Below are positions 14,944-20,567 of a stretch of 20,567 nucleotides of DNA, piece after piece. This DNA comes from a virus. Every line of letters begins with the position of its first letter. Position 1 is the first letter of the stretch. The stretch lies in the IMG/VR virus record IMGVR_UViG_3300025892_000205, positions 1-20,567 of that record; one strand, given 5' to 3'. The notes beneath the pieces were generated by a model. It was not told the origin of the DNA and made no database searches. It saw nothing but the letters and a program-made list of their open reading frames with translations. The position numbers and the translations under genes were made by a program.

Positions 14944-15239
14944 TGGATTATTTACAAGAAGCATTAGCTTATTTTAATACAGATAAATCACAATGGTATG
15001 GCTGGAAAAAAGAAGACGACAATGGAAATAAAATTCCTAACTCTGAACGTATGCAATATCAACACATTAAGATTATTAAAGATGGTGCTACTATGCCAAC
15101 AGAAGCAGAAGTAAATGCTAAGATACAAGAATTAAAAGACACTGAACAAACAGCAATAGATAAGAAAGCATCTGGCAAACAAAAACTAAAAGACTTGGGA
15201 TTAGATGATGACGAAATCCAAGCATTAATAGGAGTATAA
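14943..15239 (+). CDS. Fibre chaperone-like protein (98 aa)
   Basis: The product has an N-terminal part with FNTDKSQWYGWKKEDDNGNK and ERMQYQHIKIIKDGATMPTE, and a C-terminal helical half, EVNAKIQELKDTEQTAIDKK then KQKLKDLGLDDDEIQALIGV. The helical part with a final 'LG...(D/E)EI.ALIG' is common in small proteins that follow fibre genes (XkdW-like or fibre assembly proteins, recalled from memory). The start overlaps the stop of the fibre gene at 14943, implying matched amounts of the two proteins. Confidence 0.72.
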   Translation: MDYLQEALAYFNTDKSQWYGWKKEDDNGNKIPNSERMQYQHIKIIKDGATMPTEAEVNAKIQELKDTEQTAIDKKASGKQKLKDLGLDDDEIQALIGV

Positions 15240-15243
15240 CAAT

Positions 15244-15756
15244 ATGGCATTAATTACATTAGGAGCAAACTCTGGTAAAGGAAAGATTTTGCAAGTTCAA
15301 TCTACAACTAAACTAGATGTTTTTACAACTACTTCTACAAGTTTTACAGATATTACTGGTATGTCAGTTTCAATAACTCCTTCAAGCACATCTAGTAAAA
15401 TTTTTATAACTGCTACTGGTTCTATAAGTATTGATGGTACTGATAGAAATGGTCTTTTAAAACTTGTAAGAGGAAGTACAGATATATTTTTAGCTGACCA
15501 ATCTGGCTCTAACAGAGTAAGAGCAAGTGGTGGTATTCATACTACACATGGAGTTTCGCAAGGTACAGAAACTTATAGTGCTAGTGTAATGTTTTTAGAT
15601 TCTCCAAATACTATTTCAGCAACTACGTATAAATTACAAGGTTTAACAAGCAGTAATTCTCAAACTTTTACATGGGGTAGAACAAGTGGTTCAGGAGATG
15701 ACATAAACAGAGCTACTTTTCCATCTAGTATAACAGTAATGGAGATAGCAGGATAA
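15244..15756 (+). CDS. Fibre tip-like protein (170 aa)
   Basis: A single beta-rich protein: VQSTTKLDVFTTTSTSFTDI, then GMSVSITPSSTSSKIFITAT, a middle LLKLVRGSTDIFLADQSG, and a C-terminal TYKLQGLTSSNSQTFTWGRT with SSITVMEIAG. This 'TSTSFTDITG.S.SITPSS.SSKI...' domain ending in 'S.I..MEI.G' is a recurring marine phage fibre or tip domain. It lacks an attachment domain of the type found at 11960 or 14089 except for the short start MALITLGANSGKGKILQVQS. It is followed at once by a chaperone-like gene, repeating the fibre/chaperone order. Confidence 0.7.
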   Translation: MALITLGANSGKGKILQVQSTTKLDVFTTTSTSFTDITGMSVSITPSSTSSKIFITATGSISIDGTDRNGLLKLVRGSTDIFLADQSGSNRVRASGGIHTTHGVSQGTETYSASVMFLDSPNTISATTYKLQGLTSSNSQTFTWGRTSGSGDDINRATFPSSITVMEIAG

Positions 15757-15759
15757 ATT

Positions 15760-16062
15760 ATGACAGATATAGTTAAAGCAATACAAAAAATAAATCCAAA
15801 TGCAGAAGTAACTGTAAATGGAGAAGATATAAATACTATTGAATGGTTAAATGGAACAACACCTATACCAGTAGCTGACATAGAAGCTAAGATGACAGAA
15901 CTACAAGCAGAGTATGACGCTAATCAATATCAAAGAGATAGAGCAACTGCCTATCCATCAATACAGGAACAGCTAGATTTACAGTACTGGGATAAGGTTA
16001 ATGGTACTACTAACTGGGAAGATGCTATTGCTAAAGTTAAATCAGATACACCTAAACCATAA
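15760..16062 (+). CDS. Fibre chaperone-like protein (100 aa)
   Basis: The product contains IQKINPNAEVTVNGEDINTI, a Trp, then TPIPVADIEAKMTELQAEYD, and a C-terminal TAYPSIQEQLDLQYWDKVNG with TTNWEDAIAKVKSDTPKP. The last segment (YPSIQEQLD.xYWDxVNGT..W..AI..VK...PKP) is a very common C-terminus in marine phage fibre-assembly-type proteins. Together with its position after 15244-15756 this supports a chaperone or tail-tip assembly function, inferred, not shown. TAATG overlap with the next gene. Confidence 0.74.
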   Translation: MTDIVKAIQKINPNAEVTVNGEDINTIEWLNGTTPIPVADIEAKMTELQAEYDANQYQRDRATAYPSIQEQLDLQYWDKVNGTTNWEDAIAKVKSDTPKP

Positions 16063-16205
16063 TGGCTAAGAAGTTTAAAGATTTTCTTTCTCATGAAAGA
16101 ATAGCAAAAGGAAGTTCACAAGGTAAAAGACCAAACACAAGTACTATGAATAAACATAAACGAAGACAAACAGGTGTAAAGATTTATAAAGGACAAGGAA
16201 GATAA
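16062..16205 (+). CDS. Small basic phage protein (47 aa)
   Basis: ATG 16062 overlaps the previous stop, TAA 16203-16205 overlaps the next ATG. The product is Lys/Arg-rich: MAKKFKDFLSHERIAKGSSQ, then GKRPNTSTMNKHKRRQTG and KIYKGQGR. The 'STMNKHKRR......YxGQGR' end is one I recall in other marine phage small proteins. No known function; charge suggests nucleic acid or capsid contact. Confidence 0.68.
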   Translation: MAKKFKDFLSHERIAKGSSQGKRPNTSTMNKHKRRQTGVKIYKGQGR

Positions 16206-16381
16206 TGCCAAGAAAATCAGCTACAGAAGTAAAGATAGATTTTTTAGTAAGAGAAATAAAAGAACTTCGTAATGAAACTAAATGTCTTAGAGCTGATATT
16301 AACAAAGGTAAAGGTGCTATCTGGATACTATTAATTATTTCTAGTATGATAGGTGGTGCATATAATTTTTTTATTAAATAG
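16205..16381 (+). CDS. Single-helix membrane protein, XhlA-like layout (possible holin)
   Basis: The 58-residue product has an N-terminal amphipathic, probably coiled-coil part (TEVKIDFLVREIKELRNETK then CLRADINKG) and one membrane helix about residues 38-56 (AIWILLIISSMIGGAYNFF), ending IK. Small coiled-coil plus C-terminal membrane helix ending in F-x-K is the layout of XhlA-type haemolysin/holin accessory proteins. No endolysin gene is in this window, so a lysis role is not backed by context; an entry or tail-linked membrane role is an alternative. Overlaps the previous gene by one base. Confidence 0.68.
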   Translation: MPRKSATEVKIDFLVREIKELRNETKCLRADINKGKGAIWILLIISSMIGGAYNFFIK

Positions 16382-16388
16382 GTAAACA

Positions 16389-18503
16389 ATGATTCCAAAA
16401 GTAAAAAGAATGAGACTAAATAAAATGAGACAGAAATTTGCTGTTGGTGATGAAGCTAGAAAGTTTGAAAAAATTCCTGAAGCTGCTAAACCTGTACAAC
16501 AAAAAGTAGGTGAAAGAAATCAATTTTTAGATAAATATGTTGCTGGTCAAATTAAATCACCAGAAGTAGCTGAAGCTGCAAAACAAAAATATACTAAACA
16601 AACTGTACAAGCTGATGAATTAATTAGTGGTACAACTATGACATCACCTACTGATATTCAAGATGTAGGTATTACTAAAGCTGCTATTACAGCTCCTACA
16701 AGTGCAACAGCTACACAAGTTCAAGCTCCTGGAACTTTTAATGTAGCAACTATGACTGGTGCTACAGGTACTGCTCAAACAGGTACTGCTCAAACTGGTA
16801 CTATTGGAACTCAAGCACAAGTAGGTACAGTTACTGGAACATTATCTGGTACTACTACAGGTGCTACAGCAGCTCCAACTACTTCAGCAATAGCTCAAGC
16901 TTCTCAAGGACAATTATCTGCTGGTGCATTAGCACAAGTTGTAAGTGGTACTGCTGCTACTGTTAATGGACAAACTGCTACATTACCTGCTGATATTCAA
17001 GCAGCAGTTGCTAGTAATCCTGCACAAGTTACAGCAACTATTATGCAACAACCTGCTGCAGTTCAAGCACAAGTTGCTTCATTACCTACAGATGCTTTAG
17101 TATCTACACAAATTAGTACTTTATTAGATGGTATTGATACTGGTAGTATTCCTACATGGGCAAGAGGTGCTGTTGAAAATGTTGAAAAGAATTTAGCTGC
17201 AAGAGGTTTAAGTAAATCTTCTATTGGTAGAGATGCATTAGTAAATGCTATTATACAAAATGCATTACCTATAGCACAATCAAATGCTACTGCGTTACAA
17301 CAAAGAGCATCACAAAATTTAACTAACGAACAACAAGCTTCTGTATTAACTGCTCAACAAAGTTTTCAAGCACAACTAGTTAATGCTGAAAATGATATGA
17401 AAGCAAATATGATGAATGGTCAGTTTGCACAAGAGTTAACAAAATTAAATGCTACTAATGAACAACAAGCAATTATTGCTTCAGCTAATCAACAACAGCA
17501 AGTAAGACTAGCTAATTTAGCTAACTTACAACAAGCTGGATTAACTCAAGCACAGTTAACTCAACAAATGGGTTTAGCTAATTTAAATAATTCTCAAGGT
17601 ACTGCTTTAGCAAATGCTCAAACAACTGCAGGTATGGATGTTTTAAATTTAAACAATCAACAGCAAACTGCAATTTCAAATTCTAATTTATTTAGAACAT
17701 TTGAATTACAAAATTTAAATAATTCTCAACAAGCTACTATGCAAAATGCTGTTCAGTTAGCTACAATGGATATGGCTAATTTATCTAATGCACAACAAAA
17801 AGCTGTATTAAATGCACAAGCTTTTTTACAAATGGATATGGCTAACTTAACTAATGCTCAACAGACTGAAGTAATAAATACACAGAATAGACAACAAGCT
17901 ATGTTAACTGACCAAGCTGCTGCAAATGCTGCTGAACAGTTTAATGCATCTAGTGAAAATCAAGCTACTGAATTTATGACTAATTTATCTAATACAATTA
18001 ATATTCAAAATGCTGCAAGAGATGATGCTATGACACAATTTAATATTACTGAAGCTAATCGAGTTGCAGCTTTAAATCAAGGTAATGATTTAGAAGCACA
18101 AAGATTACAAAGTACTCTTAATGCACAAATTGACCAGTTTAATGAACAACTTGAATATAATAGAAATCAATTTAATGTTCAAAATTCTTTAGCTATAGAA
18201 CAATCAAATGTTGCTTGGAGAAGACAATTAAATCAAGCTAATACTGCAGGAGAAAATGCTGTTAATCAAGCTAATGCAATGAACGCATTTAATTTAAGTA
18301 ATCAAGGATTATCTTTTTTATGGCAAGAAATGAGAGATTCTGCTAAGTGGGAGTATGATGCAACTCAAAATGCTAACGAACAAAAAACAAAATTAACATT
18401 AGCTGCTTTAGATAATGAAGCAGTCCAAGATGATAACAGAAGAAAACAATTAGAAAGTCTTGGTAATTTTGCTTATAAAATTTGGGATAACTGGGGTAAA
18501 TAG
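16389..18503 (+). CDS. Large Q/N/A-rich internal virion (ejection) protein candidate
   Basis: The 704-residue product is long, mostly helical and has no membrane segment. Residues 1-80 are basic and charged. Residues about 83-165 are Thr/Gly/Ala/Gln low complexity (ATGTAQTGTAQTGTIGTQAQ). A globular part (about 170-305) includes QISTLLDGIDTGSIPTWARG and GLSKSSIGRDALVNAI. Residues 309-506 are nine uninterrupted 22-residue repeats (xNLxNxQQ signature). Residues 510-704 continue as long helices rich in Asn/Gln, ending with WQEMRDSAKWEY and NFAYKIWDNWGK. Helical, Gln/Ala-rich proteins in this position of podovirus genomes are usually internal virion proteins ejected with the DNA to form a channel, like T7 gp14-gp16 in role but not in recognisable sequence. 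That function is inferred from position and composition. Confidence 0.66.
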   Translation: MIPKVKRMRLNKMRQKFAVGDEARKFEKIPEAAKPVQQKVGERNQFLDKYVAGQIKSPEVAEAAKQKYTKQTVQADELISGTTMTSPTDIQDVGITKAAITAPTSATATQVQAPGTFNVATMTGATGTAQTGTAQTGTIGTQAQVGTVTGTLSGTTTGATAAPTTSAIAQASQGQLSAGALAQVVSGTAATVNGQTATLPADIQAAVASNPAQVTATIMQQPAAVQAQVASLPTDALVSTQISTLLDGIDTGSIPTWARGAVENVEKNLAARGLSKSSIGRDALVNAIIQNALPIAQSNATALQQRASQNLTNEQQASVLTAQQSFQAQLVNAENDMKANMMNGQFAQELTKLNATNEQQAIIASANQQQQVRLANLANLQQAGLTQAQLTQQMGLANLNNSQGTALANAQTTAGMDVLNLNNQQQTAISNSNLFRTFELQNLNNSQQATMQNAVQLATMDMANLSNAQQKAVLNAQAFLQMDMANLTNAQQTEVINTQNRQQAMLTDQAAANAAEQFNASSENQATEFMTNLSNTINIQNAARDDAMTQFNITEANRVAALNQGNDLEAQRLQSTLNAQIDQFNEQLEYNRNQFNVQNSLAIEQSNVAWRRQLNQANTAGENAVNQANAMNAFNLSNQGLSFLWQEMRDSAKWEYDATQNANEQKTKLTLAALDNEAVQDDNRRKQLESLGNFAYKIWDNWGK
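16764..16808 (+). repeat. 15-bp tandem repeat in the low-complexity region
   Basis: ACAGGTACTGCTCAA occurs at 16764-16778 and again at 16779-16793 with no mismatch, followed by a degenerate third unit to 16808. It encodes TGTAQ repeats and could vary in copy number by slippage. Confidence 0.8.
17313..17906 (+). repeat. Nine tandem 66-bp units coding 22-residue repeats
   Basis: Units start at residues 309, 331, 353, 375, 397, 419, 441, 463 and 485 of the 704-residue protein, with no insertion or deletion. Most share x-N-[LA]-x-N-x-Q-Q at positions 1-8 (for example QNLTNEQQ, ANLNNSQG, QNLNNSQQ, ANLSNAQQ, ANLTNAQQ) and a hydrophobic residue at position 22. DNA identity is lower than protein similarity. 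22 is two 11-residue units, a period suited to a straight helix or hendecad coiled coil. Confidence 0.8.
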
Positions 18504-18518
18504 TATTAATAGTAAGTA

Positions 18519-18547
18519 TTGACAATGGTTAATATTACTGATATAAT
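18519..18547 (+). promoter_or_regulatory. Perfect-consensus sigma70-like promoter over the HlyC-like start
   Basis: TTGACA (18519-18524), 17 bases, TATAAT (18542-18547), no mismatch. The -35 box is immediately before ATG 18525, so the 5' codons of the HlyC-like gene form the spacer and -10 box. A transcript starting near 18554 would lack that start codon and would mainly serve the lysine-rich gene at 18938 and later genes. Confidence 0.65.
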
Positions 18548-18950
18548 AGAGGTAATAGAATTATATCGAAAGTTTTCTAGATATGATTCGTATACTGATA
18601 GAGAATTAGCAAAGTCAATAATTCCTTCTTTATCATTATCTCAATATAAAAAACATTATGACAATGGTAAATTAATAGGATTTACAAACTGGGCTAATGT
18701 TGATAATAAAACAGAATTATATTTTTTAAATACAGGTATAATTGAAAACTGGAATTGTGGAAATATAATGCTTCATGTTGATTTTGTTGCAACTAAAAAT
18801 ACAAAACAAATAATGAAGTGGTTAAAAGATAATGCATTAAAAACAATTGGTATAAATAAAAATATACATTGGATAAGATTAAATAAAAATAACACAGTAA
18901 GAACAATAATGAAACAAAAAACAAAGGATAGTTGGTTATGGGTAAGGTAG
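18525..18950 (+). CDS. HlyC-like (RTX toxin-activating) lysine acyltransferase homologue
   Basis: ATG 18525 gives 141 residues (an in-frame TTG at 18519 would add two). The HlyC/RTX-C family pattern is clear by eye: SIIPSLSLSQYKKHYDNGKL, then IGFTNWANVDNKTELYF, ENWNCGN, and HVDFVATKN with 'QIMKWLKDN' after. In HlyC these correspond to VLPAI..NQY, YCSWANLS.E.E, DWTSGD and FIDWIAPFG. The family transfers a fatty acyl group from acyl-ACP to lysine of a partner toxin. The Asp of the catalytic pair (HlyC Asp92) is conserved (HVDF), but the position of HlyC His23 aligns by eye, from memory of HlyC, to Tyr, so activity is uncertain. It overlaps the next gene, which encodes a protein with a lysine-packed N-terminus. 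Weak RBS. Family call likely; function inferred. Confidence 0.75.
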   Translation: MVNITDIIEVIELYRKFSRYDSYTDRELAKSIIPSLSLSQYKKHYDNGKLIGFTNWANVDNKTELYFLNTGIIENWNCGNIMLHVDFVATKNTKQIMKWLKDNALKTIGINKNIHWIRLNKNNTVRTIMKQKTKDSWLWVR

Positions 18951-20257
18951 TAAAAAAAATAACAAAGTCAATTAAAAAAGTAGCTAAGAAAATAACTAAG
19001 CCTATTACTAGAGTTGTAAAAAAAGTTGCTAAATCTGTAAAAAAAATTGGCAAATCTGTTATGAAAGGTGTTGCTAAAATATCTAATAAACTTGGTCCAC
19101 TTGGAATGATTGCTTTATCTATTGCTATGCCTTATGCATTAGGAGGATTAAGTTCTATAATTGGTACTGCAGGAGGAACTACAGGATTAATGAACTCATC
19201 TAATTTATTTTTAAAATCTATTGGTACAATAGGTAATTCTATAAGAACTGGTTATCAAGCTTTTAATACTTTTGCTGGAACAGTTAAACAAGGAATTAGT
19301 AAAACTATCGGTAAAGCATTTAGTAAACTTGCACCTAAAGGTAGTGGAAATATATTTAGTAGAATATCTCAAGGTGCTAAAAATTTATATAATGCAGGTA
19401 AAAACAAATTAAAATCTGTAATGCCAAAACCTTTAACAGCTAAAGAAGGTACAGTTGAAGTTTTTGGAATGGGAGACCCTGGTGTTTCTGTTATTAGTAG
19501 TTCAGATGCTGCTGCTGCAATTCAAAAAGGAACATTACAAGCTTCAGAATTAGGTAAACAAACTTTAACACAACCTGGTGGATGGTTTACTAAAACTAAT
19601 TCATCTGGTATTACTTCTGATAGACTTGTTACTGATACAATTAATGATGCATACAAAGCTAGACTAGATGGTTTTGGAGAAAATGCAAAAAGAATGTTTA
19701 ATGATATTAAAAGCAAAGCTATGGAAATGGATACTTATCTTAATGATGAACAAATTGGTTCATTTGTAGAAAATAATAATGCAGCTAAAAACTATACAAA
19801 TGAAATTATGGAATATGCTGGAGATATGGATTACATTGGAACAGGTACTGGTAAATATCAAATTAAAACAGAGATACCTGATTTAAGACAAACTGGTGAT
19901 TACGGGATGGGAACAACTTTACCAGGACAAGCTACTGAGTATACTTTTAATGGAGCAGAAACATTTGGTAAACAACAAGCTACACAAGGATTTTTTTCAA
20001 AAAATAAAAGTAAAATTGGAGATATAGCTAAAGGTTTATTAGCACCTACTCCTGAAACTCCTGAACTAGGAGTGCCAATTCCTACTGGTAGTTCTTATGG
20101 TATGACAAATTTTAATGCAAATTATGGTGGTACTGATATAAGAGGTTCAGGTGGAGGAGAGTTAGTTGCAAAAGTTTATGGTAACGCTGCAGCAAATAAT
20201 ATTAAAAACTATTATAAAAATATGAATTTATTAAATAATGGAGAAGTATATATTTAA
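18938..20257 (+). CDS. Lysine-rich membrane-active ejection protein candidate
   Basis: ATG 18938 is preferred over TTG 18932 because AAAGGA (18923-18928) is 9 bases upstream of it. The 439-residue product begins with 51 residues carrying 18 Lys, one Arg and no Asp/Glu, in 7-residue units such as VKKITKS, IKKVAKK and VKKVAKS, followed by a hydrophobic segment LGPLGMIALSIAMPYALGGL (52-71). This layout (cationic amphipathic helix plus membrane segment) is that of a membrane-penetrating peptide. Residues to about 170 remain Gly/Ser/Lys-rich with amphipathic helices (RTGYQAFNTFAGTVKQGI, SRISQGAKNLYNAGKNKL); the rest is mixed, ending in an Asn-rich C-terminus (NAAANNIKNYYKNMNLLNN). Position next to the 704-residue protein suggests an internal virion protein. 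It overlaps the HlyC-like gene by 13 bases. Confidence 0.7.
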   Translation: MGKVVKKITKSIKKVAKKITKPITRVVKKVAKSVKKIGKSVMKGVAKISNKLGPLGMIALSIAMPYALGGLSSIIGTAGGTTGLMNSSNLFLKSIGTIGNSIRTGYQAFNTFAGTVKQGISKTIGKAFSKLAPKGSGNIFSRISQGAKNLYNAGKNKLKSVMPKPLTAKEGTVEVFGMGDPGVSVISSSDAAAAIQKGTLQASELGKQTLTQPGGWFTKTNSSGITSDRLVTDTINDAYKARLDGFGENAKRMFNDIKSKAMEMDTYLNDEQIGSFVENNNAAKNYTNEIMEYAGDMDYIGTGTGKYQIKTEIPDLRQTGDYGMGTTLPGQATEYTFNGAETFGKQQATQGFFSKNKSKIGDIAKGLLAPTPETPELGVPIPTGSSYGMTNFNANYGGTDIRGSGGGELVAKVYGNAAANNIKNYYKNMNLLNNGEVYI

Positions 20258-20259
20258 AT

Positions 20260-20433
20260 ATGAGTACAGTAAATAAAGCAGGTAATTATACAAAACCTAC
20301 AATGAGAAAAAAAATATTTCAAAGAATAAAATCACAAGCTTCTCATGGCACAGGTGCTGGACAATGGAGTGCAAGAAAAGCACAGGCTCTAGCTAAAGCT
20401 TATAAGAAAGCAGGTGGAGGATACAAATCATAA
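20260..20433 (+). CDS. Small basic protein with GQWSARKAQ motif (57 aa)
   Basis: ATG 20260 follows the previous stop by 2 bases and TAA 20431-20433 overlaps the next ATG. The product contains AGNYTKPTMRKKIFQRIKSQ, then GTGAGQWSARKAQALAKAYK and KAGGGYKS. The GQWSARKAQxLAxxYxxxGGGYK motif is a recurrent small-protein domain (DUF5872-like, from memory) in phages and some cellular genomes. I recall that in many relatives this part and the following gene product are one chain; here they are two overlapping genes. Function unknown, strongly basic. Confidence 0.72.
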   Translation: MSTVNKAGNYTKPTMRKKIFQRIKSQASHGTGAGQWSARKAQALAKAYKKAGGGYKS

Positions 20434-20567
20434 TGGCATTAGCTAAGTCTCAACAAAGCTTAAAGAATTGGAGTAAGCAAAAGTGGAGAACTAAATCTGG
20501 TAAACCTTCTAGTAAAACAGGAGAAAGATATTTACCTAGTGCTGCTATAAAAGCTTTATCATCTTCT
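20433..20567 (+). CDS. Small basic protein, SLxxWxxQKWRTKSG family (3' end outside window)
   Basis: ATG 20433 overlaps the previous stop; 45 codons are visible before the window ends without a stop. The visible part, MALAKSQQSLKNWSKQKWRT, then KSGKPSSKTGERYLPSAAIK and ALSSS, matches the second half of the DUF5872-like chain whose first half is at 20260-20433. A Lys/Arg-rich remainder would be expected beyond the edge. Function unknown. Confidence 0.72.
   Translation, partial: MALAKSQQSLKNWSKQKWRTKSGKPSSKTGERYLPSAAIKALSSS

Noticed and set aside
16357-16366. TGCATATAAT, possible extended -10 before the 704-residue gene
   Set aside because: No acceptable -35 hexamer about 17 bases upstream, and the run lies in coding sequence of the membrane protein gene.
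18119-18160. TTGACC followed by TATAAT within the 704-residue gene
   Set aside because: Spacing is about 20 bases and the -35 has a mismatch; much poorer than the five accepted sites.
1-20567. tRNA genes, CRISPR arrays, insertion sequences, integrase or attachment site
   Set aside because: No cloverleaf with a T-loop GTTCRA block, no spaced direct repeats of CRISPR type, no transposase or recombinase motifs were found on reading both strands.

Overview
The window is a compact, strongly AT-rich stretch of a tailed double-stranded DNA phage. Every gene lies on the + strand, with gaps of 0-60 bases or 1-13 base overlaps (many TAATG junctions). It is the virion half of the genome, in the order terminase, portal, scaffold, capsid, tail adaptor, tail, fibres, internal (ejection) proteins. 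The short-tail layout (P22-like portal, tail-tubular-protein-A-like adaptor, no tape measure, sheath or baseplate genes) indicates a podovirus. The AT-rich codon use, the fibre families and the many small basic proteins resemble marine phages such as those of SAR11/SAR116-type bacteria; that host guess is inference from remembered relatives, not from a search.

Layout. 2-1103: the 3' end of the large terminase gene and three small accessory genes. 1153-3376: the portal, with a second gene (3161-3376) apparently overprinted on its last 194 bases in the +1 frame. 3429-6471: an acidic protein with an EF-hand-like loop, a structured leader, the scaffold and the major capsid protein. 6535-7080: three tiny membrane or basic proteins. 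7081-9654: tail adaptor and a long tail/stabilisation-type protein. 9658-16062: a fibre arsenal, comprising a long repeat-rich fibre, several short fibres or tips (two with matching C1q-like heads), and short chaperone-like genes placed after fibre genes. 16062-16381: a small basic protein and a one-helix membrane protein (possible holin). 16389-20257: a 704-residue Q/N/A-rich protein with nine exact 22-residue repeats, a HlyC-like (RTX-toxin lysine acyltransferase) protein, and a protein whose first 51 residues carry 18 lysines and no acidic residue, followed by a hydrophobic segment. 20260-20567: two small basic genes, the last cut by the window end.

Regulation. Five sigma70-like promoters (TTGACA-17-TATAAT with at most one mismatch, all with a 17-base spacer) stand before the portal, before the acidic pre-scaffold gene, inside the 600-residue tail gene, before the short-fibre cluster, and at the HlyC-like gene. 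No phage-type promoters are evident, so host RNA polymerase probably transcribes this half. Two of the promoters sit so close to the start codon that the transcript would be nearly leaderless.

Most noteworthy: (i) a HlyC-like lysine acyltransferase directly overlapping the gene for a lysine-packed, probably membrane-active ejection protein, suggesting an enzyme-substrate pair; (ii) the overprinted gene in the portal tail; (iii) the 22-residue repeat array; (iv) the set of near-consensus promoters. No tRNA, CRISPR array, insertion sequence, integrase or attachment site was seen. No stretch over 137 bases lacks a gene.
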